From positions 744,001 through 808,000 of the forward strand of contig NZ_JAIVMG010000001.1 in the NCBI RefSeq assembly GCF_020177335.1: 64,000 nucleotides of DNA, read 5' to 3'. This document shows positions 43,888-52,097 of this stretch, one piece after another; the first letter of the stretch is position 1; the number at the start of each line of letters is the position of its first letter. Below the pieces are notes generated by a model. The model had not been told where the DNA came from and ran no database searches. It worked only from the letters and a program-made list of their open reading frames with translations. The position numbers were made by a program, and so were the translations under genes. Origin of the DNA: Stappia indica (GTDB taxonomy: Bacteria > Pseudomonadota > Alphaproteobacteria > Rhizobiales > Stappiaceae).

Positions 43888-45561
43888 TCAGAACCCGAGC
43901 TTGCGCCCTAGCCAGGAAAGCTCCTGCCGCACGCGCTGGCGCAGGCGAAAGCGGGCATCGCCGCGCTGCTGCTCCAGCCGCTCGATCAGGAATTCCGGAC
44001 CGCAAGGCTTCAGGGTCACCGGATCGACGCTCAGCGGATAGTCGATGAAGGCCACATGCACCAGGGTCTCCAGGTCGAGGCGCCGGGTCCGCCGGGCGCA
44101 TCGGCTGAGATCCCGCGTCAGCCCCCAGCCAGCGTAGAACGGCATGCCGTAGACCGTCACCGGCTTGCCGCGCAACAGTGCCTCGAAGCCGGTCAGGGAG
44201 GAAAACGTCTCGACCCGAGTGCAAACGCGCAGCAACGCCCCCAGATCGCAACCGGCAACCACATGATCGGCCAGACCCGACAACTCCGCCGCCGAAAGCC
44301 GCCCGGCCCGGAGCCGCGCGTCCACATCCGGATGCGGCTTGTAGAGGATATGCGCCTGCGGGTTGCGGTCTCGCACGTTGGCAAGCAGCTCCAGATTGAT
44401 ATTGGCAACGCGCTCGCAGTCGATCACGTCGGACAATGAGCGGCGCACGCCGGCATCGTCGGCGACCTGCCCCGGAACGAGAATCACTTCCCTGTCCGAA
44501 GGCAGGGCCGGCAGCGGCCGGCGCCCGGCAATATTGTACTTCGACAGGCCCGCCTCGACGATGCGCCGCAGAAGCGCACGGGCGCGGGCCACCTCATGCG
44601 GTTGAAGGCTCCGCTCCTGCAGCAGGCGCTCCATGCGACTCGGACCGCGCGCATCGAAATAGACACCCGCATCGTCATAGGCGAAGGACGCGCCTCGGGC
44701 GAGGCCGGCGCCGAGACCGACGGAGCGCAGGAAGCCATCCTCGATGCGCCAGAGTTCGATTTCCTCGGCCCGGGCGCGGTCGATCAGATCCGCGTCCACC
44801 TGCCCGGCCCAGGCGAGCAGCCGTCCGCCGTCGCGGCGGGCGCCGTCCACCGCCTCCGCCGCAGAGCGTTCCATCACGACTTCGAGCCCCGGTGCTCCGA
44901 AAGCCGCGCGCACGGCGGCCTGGTTCCAGGATTTCACGCCAAAGCAATGGCCGCGCCGGTCGGCCAGCCGGTCACGGCGCAGCGCGGCGTTCAGAGCGTG
45001 CTGCATGTGAACGGCAGACAAGCACGTCTTGCGGTCATAAGGGCTGGGATAAACGAAAGACGCGGCCATGAGCGCGCCATGCAGCCCGGCCTGCTGTGGC
45101 TCGCTCTCCGATTCCCCGCCAAGCCGCTGCAACGCCCGTTCCAGCGCATCGAAACGCCAGACATCCGTCTCGGCAAGGGTTTCGGGCATCACCGGCCGCA
45201 GCCCTCCGCCGGCCGCGCGCAAGGCGGAGATCAACGCCGCATCGGCGCCCATTGTCTCCGTCAGAACGGATCTTGGCACCTCGATCAGACAGAGTCTGAC
45301 CATGCCCTTCAGCGGGAAGGCGGAGGCGGGCAAGGTACGTCCGGCCACCATCGGTGCGGTGTCGGCCAGAATGAGCGAAAGGCTCCGCTCCAGCGCCATC
45401 GACCGCCAACGTTCGAAGGCCGGGCTGGCAAAGGCGACAAGAATGCCGCCGCAACGTACGGGCGGGTGGCGGCCGGCGTCGACCGGCGCGCCAAGGCAGG
45501 CGGCAAGCGCCTTGCGCATCGGCCGCAGCACCGGATCCGCCAGCCAGACCGGCGCGCTCAT
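43888..45561 (-). CDS. kpsC: KpsC/LpsZ-type capsule Kdo transferase, apparently single-module
   Basis: A 557-residue protein of the capsule polysaccharide synthesis family. From about residue 185 the KpsC signatures follow: WRIEDGFLRSVGLGAGL, ILYKPHPDVDARLR, and the block RVETFSSLTGFEALLRGKPV with VYGMPFYAGWGLTRD. Each signature appears once, whereas E. coli KpsC (about 675 residues) repeats the module to make alternating beta-Kdo linkages. The first ~180 residues have no clear family match. It is the last gene of a three-gene minus-strand unit with two KpsS paralogues and overlaps the preceding gene by 4 nt (ATGA). It is expected on the cytoplasmic face, building the Kdo linker of the capsule. 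Confidence 0.88.
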   Translation of the reverse strand: MSAPVWLADPVLRPMRKALAACLGAPVDAGRHPPVRCGGILVAFASPAFERWRSMALERSLSLILADTAPMVAGRTLPASAFPLKGMVRLCLIEVPRSVLTETMGADAALISALRAAGGGLRPVMPETLAETDVWRFDALERALQRLGGESESEPQQAGLHGALMAASFVYPSPYDRKTCLSAVHMQHALNAALRRDRLADRRGHCFGVKSWNQAAVRAAFGAPGLEVVMERSAAEAVDGARRDGGRLLAWAGQVDADLIDRARAEEIELWRIEDGFLRSVGLGAGLARGASFAYDDAGVYFDARGPSRMERLLQERSLQPHEVARARALLRRIVEAGLSKYNIAGRRPLPALPSDREVILVPGQVADDAGVRRSLSDVIDCERVANINLELLANVRDRNPQAHILYKPHPDVDARLRAGRLSAAELSGLADHVVAGCDLGALLRVCTRVETFSSLTGFEALLRGKPVTVYGMPFYAGWGLTRDLSRCARRTRRLDLETLVHVAFIDYPLSVDPVTLKPCGPEFLIERLEQQRGDARFRLRQRVRQELSWLGRKLGF

Positions 45562-46880
45562 AGCCCCACCCCGAGGGCACGGGCCCGCGCCAGACGCGGC
45601 GGCGGTTCCACCGGATCGGCCGGGGCGTTGAGCGTGTGCGACAGGATGCGCGCGGCCATGCCATCCACCGCCGCATCGAGGCCGGCGCTATTGTGGATCG
45701 AGCCGCGCACCTGAAGGCATGCGGCGATTGCGGTGACGACATCGGCGACCAGCGCGCTGTCGGGCGGCTCGGGCGCCGACCAGAACCCGTCCAACTCCCC
45801 CTGATGGGTCAGTCCGGCGACATCATAGAGTGCCGGGGTCATCGTTTTCACCGGCACCCCGGCCCGCAAGGCCTCCAGCCCGGCGGAGGAATTCACGGTG
45901 ACCAGCCCCGCAGCCCGGCGAAGCAGGTCCGGCAGCGTACCACCATCGAGAAACGTCACCGCGTCCGGTCGGCCCAGCCGGGTAGCCAGGCTTGTCACAC
46001 AGCGCTGCCAGTCGCGGTGCCCGTTGTCCAGCGGGTGCGATTTGACGACGAGCCGGGCATCCGCCGGGGCGTGGGCGGCGAAGGAAATCATGATCCGCTC
46101 CAGCGCCTCCGCCATGGTGGCGAAGGGCGAATGGGCAAGGATCTGATAGTCCCCCTCCACCTGCAAAGGCAGCAGGAACAGCGGCCCGTTCCCCTCCGCC
46201 AGCGCTTTCTGGCGCTGCACCGCGCGCGCCTTTCGCCGCCGCGCGCCCGCAAGCCGCAGCAGCCAGCGGCTGTAGTCGACGACCGGATGCAGCGGCGTGT
46301 GGCGCCGGTAGCCCGGGTAGAGAAATCCCAGGAACACATTCGGCAGATGGTAGGAGACATCCTGCCACGCTTCCAGCACGAAGGAGCCGGGGTAGCGCGG
46401 CGCGAGGTCGATGGTCCCGACGGCCCGTGCGGCGGCACGGATTGCGTCGGCGGAATCTGGAAAGCGGCTGAGGGTGGAAAGGCCACCGCGCTCAATGGTC
46501 ATCCAGCCGGGTCGCAAATACCCCAGTTCGGTGCAGACCACCGAAATGCCGAGCTCCTCAGTCGCCCGCACCGCCGCCCGGTGATAGGGCCGCGTGTCGC
46601 CGTGAACCACCAGATCGGTGATGCGATGCTCTGCCAGATAGCCGGCGATAAAGGTCGGCCACTGTGCGGACGTCCCACGATAGCTGCCGGTGCCCCGCCC
46701 ATGCCAGTGCAGCCAGTCGCCAGGACAGAAATTGATCCGGCGCACCTCATGCCCGGCTTCGGCGAGCCGGGCTCCGATCCGCCGAAAAAGCGGCGACAAC
46801 GGCCCTTGCAAAAACAGGAACCGACGGACCGGCTGCCGCGCCGCACCGCCAGGGGACTGGCCCTCACCCGCGCCAGGCAC
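45558..46880 (-). CDS. kpsS: KpsS-type capsule Kdo transferase, paralogue B
   Basis: A 440-residue protein of the capsule synthesis family. It begins with FLFLQGPLSPLFRRIGARL and RINFCPGDWLHWHG, typical of KpsS, which adds the first Kdo to lysophosphatidylglycerol. The C-terminal half shows LVVKSHPLDNG, FLDGGTLPDLLRRAAGLV and TVNSSAGLEALRAGVPV, the nucleotide-sugar-binding pattern. GTG 46880 is used, overlapping the upstream paralogue by 17 nt; no ATG occurs near the conserved N-terminus. It shares order and spacing of motifs with its neighbour, so the two arose by duplication or serve sequential steps. Confidence 0.88.
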   Translation of the reverse strand: MPGAGEGQSPGGAARQPVRRFLFLQGPLSPLFRRIGARLAEAGHEVRRINFCPGDWLHWHGRGTGSYRGTSAQWPTFIAGYLAEHRITDLVVHGDTRPYHRAAVRATEELGISVVCTELGYLRPGWMTIERGGLSTLSRFPDSADAIRAAARAVGTIDLAPRYPGSFVLEAWQDVSYHLPNVFLGFLYPGYRRHTPLHPVVDYSRWLLRLAGARRRKARAVQRQKALAEGNGPLFLLPLQVEGDYQILAHSPFATMAEALERIMISFAAHAPADARLVVKSHPLDNGHRDWQRCVTSLATRLGRPDAVTFLDGGTLPDLLRRAAGLVTVNSSAGLEALRAGVPVKTMTPALYDVAGLTHQGELDGFWSAPEPPDSALVADVVTAIAACLQVRGSIHNSAGLDAAVDGMAARILSHTLNAPADPVEPPPRLARARALGVGL

Positions 46881-48216
46881 GACGCCACCGTCCGACCTTG
46901 CCGCGCACGGCCATTTCCTCGCTGTAGGTCAGCGGCAAGCCCATGGCCCGGGCTTTTTCCTCCCGTGGCGGCGGCTCCACCCAGCCTCCGGGACCATTGA
47001 TGCGGCCAGCCCCGAGCCGGGCGGCAAACTCCCTGGCCGCCGCCTGCTTGCCGGCACGGGAATAGAAACTGCCCTGAATCTGGATGGTATGTCCAAGCAG
47101 CCGCTGCGTGGCCTCCAGAACCTCCTTGTCCGGCGCCTGCGGATTGCGCCAGAACTGATCGAGCGGCAACTGGCAGGTCAGGCCGGGCAGGTCATAGATC
47201 GCCACGCCAAGGATCTTCACCGGACAGCCGAGATCGATAGCGTGCAAACCGGTGGTGCTGTTGACCATCAACGCGCCGCTGGCATGCCGCAACAGGGTCA
47301 CCAGATGTCCACCATCGACCAGATGCACCCGCCGCTTGACCCGATACTTGCGCGCCAACTGCCGGACGATGCTCCCCCAGGGCTCGATACCCTGATCCAT
47401 CGGGTGAACCTTGACGACGAGCTGCGCCACCGGGTGCGCATGCTGCGCGAAAGAGGCAATGGTCTTTTCAAGGGCATCGGCCAGATGCGGGAACGGCGCA
47501 TTGTAGCGAAGCTGGTAGTCGCTCTGAAGCTGGAGCGGAAAGACGAAATAGGGCGCTTCGGATTCGATCAGGTCGTCGATCAGGATCTTGGCGATCCGAT
47601 CCCGGCGCCGGGAAAACAGGAGCCGCGGCAGCATCGACAGATATTCGAACAACGGGCTGTAATACTTGTCCGCCTCGAACCGGGGATAGACGGCACGCAT
47701 GAAGAAATTGATCAGGTGGAATGCAACCTCATGGGCCGCCTCCAGCGGGAACGGATGCCGGTAGCGTATCGTACGATCAATTGGCGGCAAGTCGCGCGCG
47801 GCGGCAAGGATCGTACCGGGATTGGCCGGGAACTGGGAGCGAACCGACATGCCCACCCGCTCCGCCGTGATCCAGTCGGGACGCAGATAGCCATTTTCAT
47901 AGGCGATTACCCGCAGGCCGAGCTCCCGGGCCACCTCGATCGCCGCCGAATGGTAGGGAAACCGGTCCTGGTAATAGACGATATCCGTCACCTGGTGACG
48001 GAGCAGAAACGCCTTCAGAAACGCCGGCCAGGCCGAGAGCCTGCCGCGAAAGCTCACCGCCCGCCGGTCATGCCACAACAACCAGTCGGACAGGGAAAGA
48101 TTGATGCGAAACGTCGTGTGTCCAAGCTTTTCCAGTTCATCGGCGACGATGCGCGGAAAATTCGACGGCGGCCCCTGCAGAAAGAGAACGGTACGCACCG
48201 ATAGATCGTTGGACAT
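46864..48216 (-). CDS. kpsS: KpsS-type capsule Kdo transferase, paralogue A
   Basis: A 450-residue relative of the next gene. N-terminal features are VLFLQGPPSNFPRIVADEL and RINLSLSDWLLWHD; C-terminal features are LVVKVHPMDQG, LVDGGHLVTLLRHASGAL and MVNSTTGLHAIDLGCPVKI. An internal YENGYLRPDWITAERVG block corresponds to TELGYLRPGWMTIERGG in paralogue B. It is the first gene of the unit kpsS(A)-kpsS(B)-kpsC on the minus strand, 138 bases downstream of the export lipoprotein gene. Which paralogue starts and which extends the Kdo linker cannot be told from sequence alone. Confidence 0.88.
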   Translation of the reverse strand: MSNDLSVRTVLFLQGPPSNFPRIVADELEKLGHTTFRINLSLSDWLLWHDRRAVSFRGRLSAWPAFLKAFLLRHQVTDIVYYQDRFPYHSAAIEVARELGLRVIAYENGYLRPDWITAERVGMSVRSQFPANPGTILAAARDLPPIDRTIRYRHPFPLEAAHEVAFHLINFFMRAVYPRFEADKYYSPLFEYLSMLPRLLFSRRRDRIAKILIDDLIESEAPYFVFPLQLQSDYQLRYNAPFPHLADALEKTIASFAQHAHPVAQLVVKVHPMDQGIEPWGSIVRQLARKYRVKRRVHLVDGGHLVTLLRHASGALMVNSTTGLHAIDLGCPVKILGVAIYDLPGLTCQLPLDQFWRNPQAPDKEVLEATQRLLGHTIQIQGSFYSRAGKQAAAREFAARLGAGRINGPGGWVEPPPREEKARAMGLPLTYSEEMAVRGKVGRWRRAWRG

Positions 48217-48354
48217 CTGTCTTGCCTGTCCCGTCTAACGACCCGACATCCGCCAGGCGCAGGACGCCACAGCGGTTCCCATGTGCCTTTGGCTCCCTTG
48301 CCAGCCCCATTCGATCAACCGCGCCGTCTGCCGCAAGGACAACGACCGCGCGGA

Positions 48355-49485
48355 TTAGTCGGTGATCAGCGCATTGGCCGTGTTCACGTTCGACAGAAGC
48401 GGGCCGATGATCTGCAGGAACTTGCCGAATTCAGCGGTCGGATGGTTGGCGACGTAGATGATGTCCTTGTCGCGCATCTCCAGCGATCTGGCGAGGAAAA
48501 ATGCTTCGGCCTGACGCAGATTCAGCTTGTAGACGACCGGAACGCGGTTGCTGGTGAACTTGTCGGCAATCGGTCCCTTGAGCTTACGCACAAGGGCCCG
48601 GTCCTCGTAGCGGAACAGGAAGATACCGGCGGCATCGGCGAAGAAGTCCTTCAGCCCGCCAACCTGCGCAAGGCCCTCGGCCAGCGTCACCGACTCGGTC
48701 TTGAACGGCACGAGCTGCGTGCTCTTCACCGCGCCGAAGGCAGAGAAGGTGCGCGGCTTGTGCGTCAGCAGGATGTTGTCGCCCGGCACCAGCCAGATGT
48801 TGTTTTCCGGATATTCGATCAGATCGACGAGCCGCGCGGTCCCCGCCCCGCGTCCCCGCTTGACGGTGACCACGGTCTCATAGGTGGCCTGGCGCGATCC
48901 GCCCGCCCGGGCGACCGCTTCCAGAAGGCGCATACCGCGCACCGACATGGTGTATTGGCCCGGCTTGTTCACATCGCCGACGACCACCACGCCGCTGCTT
49001 TCGTTGCCCTCGACGACCACCAGCACCTGCGGTTCGATCGCCTTGCCCTTCAGCCGCTCCTGAATGCCGGCGCGCACGCCCTCGACCGAAAGGCCGGCAA
49101 CGCGGATCCGCCCGGCATAGGGAATGAAGATGTATCCGTTCTCGTCAACGACGACCGGCACCGAGACCTGCTTGCCATCGGGGGTGGAGAACAGCCCTTC
49201 GGGCGCCGCCTCCCAGATGGTCACCACCAGCCGGTCACCAATGCCCAGACGGCTGGACCGCCCCCCACCGGGCACCTTGCGGAAGCTCTTGGAAAACAGC
49301 TCCGGGCGATAGGCGTGGATCGCGTTAACGGCCGTCCGGTCAACATTGATCAGCGCATATTGCGAACGGATCGCGTCCCCCTCGATATCCTCGGAGGTGA
49401 TGGTAATCGCGGTCGGCCCCTGCCCCGGCAGCGCCCCGCAGCCCGTCAGGAAAGATGCAATGATCGCAACAAGAAAAAAGCGCAT
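48355..49485 (-). CDS. Polysaccharide export outer-membrane lipoprotein (Wza/KpsD type)
   Basis: A 376-residue protein with a lipoprotein signal ending in the lipobox LTGC (Cys17). A Poly_export domain follows (GIGDRLVVTIWEA; VDENGYIFIPYAGRIRVAGLS), and then two SLBB-like domains (VVVVGDVNKPGQYTM; FSAFGAVKSTQLVPF). It should form the outer-membrane channel for the capsule. The inner-membrane partners KpsMT and KpsE are not in the window. It is upstream of, and on the same strand as, the kpsS-kpsS-kpsC unit and divergent from tamA. Confidence 0.92.
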   Translation of the reverse strand: MRFFLVAIIASFLTGCGALPGQGPTAITITSEDIEGDAIRSQYALINVDRTAVNAIHAYRPELFSKSFRKVPGGGRSSRLGIGDRLVVTIWEAAPEGLFSTPDGKQVSVPVVVDENGYIFIPYAGRIRVAGLSVEGVRAGIQERLKGKAIEPQVLVVVEGNESSGVVVVGDVNKPGQYTMSVRGMRLLEAVARAGGSRQATYETVVTVKRGRGAGTARLVDLIEYPENNIWLVPGDNILLTHKPRTFSAFGAVKSTQLVPFKTESVTLAEGLAQVGGLKDFFADAAGIFLFRYEDRALVRKLKGPIADKFTSNRVPVVYKLNLRQAEAFFLARSLEMRDKDIIYVANHPTAEFGKFLQIIGPLLSNVNTANALITD

Positions 49486-49908
49486 CCAGATCCCATTCGC
49501 ACGTTGTCCGCGGCTCCGGCGCGGTTACTTTCCTGTTACCACCGGCAAGGACGCGAGTCCAAGAACGATACAGGGCGCCCGGCGCTCCCTGAGCGGCTGT
49601 GTTCGAACGGCAACATCATTTCAACAAAACATTAACCAACTGAAACCAATTCGAGGTTTTTCATTCACTCCACAACGCACCGAAACCGGCCGGTTCACGG
49701 CCCCGGGGCGCGCCCCTCCTAGCTTGTCCCGGTCCAAAGGTGAGACAAACTTAACCCTGCAACCCCATCCTGAACGCTGTCCGAACGTGTCCCGTGGCGG
49801 GAAACGGAATCGAAATCGGACAGCAAACGTGCCATAACCCGTTTCAAGTGGGCAGGACCGGGAACGATCCCGGGCACACAATCCGGGACCAGACATCAGG
49901 ACGATCTC
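49486..49908. other. Divergent region between the export lipoprotein gene and tamA
   Basis: 423 bases with no supported gene. A comparatively A/T-rich patch at about 49615-49670 (with AACAAAACATTAACC) is the best place for promoters of one or both divergent units. No clear operator or hairpin was found. Confidence 0.45.
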
Positions 49909-51882
49909 GTGCGTATCAACGGGAGTACGCCAACAGCAGCCCCCCTTTCGCGCGCTGCACCCTTTGGTGCGGCCGGCGCGCGCATGCGTGCGGCCCTGCT
50001 GCTATCGACGCTCCTTGTGTCCCTCTCCTTGAGCGCCGCCCCGGCGCAGGCCTTCGACCTGTTTGGCTGGAATCCGTTTTCCAAAACGCGGGATTCCGAG
50101 CAAAACGGCGTTCCCAACCCGTTTCCCTATGAAGTCACGCTCACCATGGCCGGTGAGGACAGCGACCTTGAAAAGACGCTGAACGGCGCCTCCGAGCTTG
50201 TCAGCGAACAGGGCATGCCGCCCTCGGGCGAAGCCGGACTGGTGGCCCGAGCCATTTCCGACTTCGAACGGCTGGTCGGCCAGCTCTACGTGGAGGGCTA
50301 CTACGCCGGAACCGTGTCGATCCGGGTGGCCGGGCTGGAGCTTCAGCAGGCGCTTGCCGCCCCCTCCCTGCCCGGCCCGCGCCCGGTGCCGGTAACGATT
50401 TCCGTCACTCCCGGTCCGCGCTTTACCTTCGGAACCATTTCCATCGACGCACGGGATGTCTCCGCGGCAGGCCGGACGCTGATCGACGCCCCGTCAGACT
50501 ATGGCCTGGTGCGCGGCGAAGTTGCCAAATCCGATGCGATCCTGCGGGCGGAAGCGCAGATCGTCCGCGACCTAAAGGCGGGCGGCTATGCCTTTGCCCG
50601 GATCGGCCAGCGCGAGATCGTCGCCGATCACGACAACAATCAGCTCGATGTGCGGCTTTCGGTGACGGTCGGACCGGAAGCGCGTTTCGGCGAGGTCTCC
50701 GTGTCCGGCACGAAGCGGACCGACCCGCAGTTCGTCATCGAACAGGCGATGATCCCGACCAGAGCGGTCTATGACCCCAAGGCGATCAAAGACGCCAACA
50801 AGCGCCTGAACGATCTGGGAATCTTCTCAAGCGTCCGGATCGTCGAGGGCAAGGCGCCTGGACCGGATGGCCTGTTGCCGATCACCATCGAGGTGTCGGA
50901 GCGCAAGCGCAATGTCATCGGCCTTGGCGCCAACTGGTCGAGTTCGGAAGGATTCGGCGTCGAATCCTACTGGCGCCGGCGCAACCTGTTCGGCAAGGGC
51001 GAGCTCTTGAGCCTTGAAGGCTCGGTCGGTCGGCTCGGCCAGAACTCCCTGTCGGACCTGGAGTACGCCGCCCGCATCGCCTTCGAAAAGCCGGGCGCAT
51101 TCGGCCCCTTGACCAAATTCACCACCAGTCTCGGCGCGAAACAGGAAGTGCCGGATGCCTATCGCAGCCGCAGCATCACCGCCGATGCCTTTCTGGTGCG
51201 CCAGTTCAGCGACAGCCTGTCCGCCAGGGTGGGCGGCGAGTTCTTCTATGCCGATGAACGGGACGTCTTCGGCGACAACACCTACATGATGGCCGGGGTC
51301 ATCGGCGAGGTGTCCTACGACACCCGCGACGATCCGCTCAATCCGACGAAGGGCATCAACGCACTGCTGTTCGCCGAGCCGGCCTATGACATGCGCGGGG
51401 GCAACGGCATGCTGTTCGTGCGCGGCTATGCCTCGACCTATCAGGCCCTCGATGAGGCGAAGCGCTTCGTCCTCGCCGGCCGGGTCGGCGCCGGCAGCAT
51501 CATTGCGCCCTCGGTGCGTGACGTGCCGGCGGCGCGGCGCTATTTCGTCGGCGGCGGCGGGTCGGTGCGCGGCTACGCCTATCGCAACATCGGCCCGCGC
51601 CTCAACGGAGAGGTGACCGGTGGACGCAGCTTTGTCGAAGCCTCCGCGGAGGTCCGCATGCGCGTCACCGAAACCATCGGCCTGGTCGGCTTCGTCGACG
51701 CTGGTAACGCCTTCGACGCCATGTACCCGGATTTCTCCCAGGCCCTGAAGGTCGGCGTTGGTGCGGGCCTGCGTTACTTCACGCCCGTTGGCCCGCTTCG
51801 GCTCGATGTGGCGGTGCCGCTGTCTCCGGACAAGGACGATCCGAAATTCGCCATCTATCTGGGGCTCAGCCAGGCCTTCTAG
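49909..51882 (+). CDS. tamA: TamA/BamA-family outer-membrane assembly protein
   Basis: A 657-residue Omp85-family protein. A signal peptide (LLSTLLVSLSLSAAPAQA) precedes POTRA domains (about 75-340, for example TFGTISIDARDV and RFGEVSVSGTKRTD) and a C-terminal 16-strand barrel with the lid-loop motif GGGGSVRGYAYRNIGP and a terminal strand ending LGLSQAF. TamA works with TamB in moving proteins or phospholipids to the outer membrane. Start choice: GTG 49909 has CAGGA 7 nt upstream but yields a long pre-signal segment; ATG 49984 gives a standard signal peptide but lacks a ribosome-binding site. Confidence 0.93.
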   Translation: MRINGSTPTAAPLSRAAPFGAAGARMRAALLLSTLLVSLSLSAAPAQAFDLFGWNPFSKTRDSEQNGVPNPFPYEVTLTMAGEDSDLEKTLNGASELVSEQGMPPSGEAGLVARAISDFERLVGQLYVEGYYAGTVSIRVAGLELQQALAAPSLPGPRPVPVTISVTPGPRFTFGTISIDARDVSAAGRTLIDAPSDYGLVRGEVAKSDAILRAEAQIVRDLKAGGYAFARIGQREIVADHDNNQLDVRLSVTVGPEARFGEVSVSGTKRTDPQFVIEQAMIPTRAVYDPKAIKDANKRLNDLGIFSSVRIVEGKAPGPDGLLPITIEVSERKRNVIGLGANWSSSEGFGVESYWRRRNLFGKGELLSLEGSVGRLGQNSLSDLEYAARIAFEKPGAFGPLTKFTTSLGAKQEVPDAYRSRSITADAFLVRQFSDSLSARVGGEFFYADERDVFGDNTYMMAGVIGEVSYDTRDDPLNPTKGINALLFAEPAYDMRGGNGMLFVRGYASTYQALDEAKRFVLAGRVGAGSIIAPSVRDVPAARRYFVGGGGSVRGYAYRNIGPRLNGEVTGGRSFVEASAEVRMRVTETIGLVGFVDAGNAFDAMYPDFSQALKVGVGAGLRYFTPVGPLRLDVAVPLSPDKDDPKFAIYLGLSQAF

Positions 51883-52097
51883 GCAAAGCACGGTCCTATC
51901 TGGCGCAATGGAGAAATATACGTTCCGCTTCAATGCTCTGCGGCAGGATGCGGATAATCTGATTCCGGAGCGGCGCCCCGCGTGCGAACCGAGCGGCCTC
52001 AAACCCGGTCTTCGCGGTGCCCCCATGATTGTGCTTTAACAAGATTGAGCAAGATACTGCGCGCGAATCGCTTTGGCGCCTGAAGGGATAGATAGCC

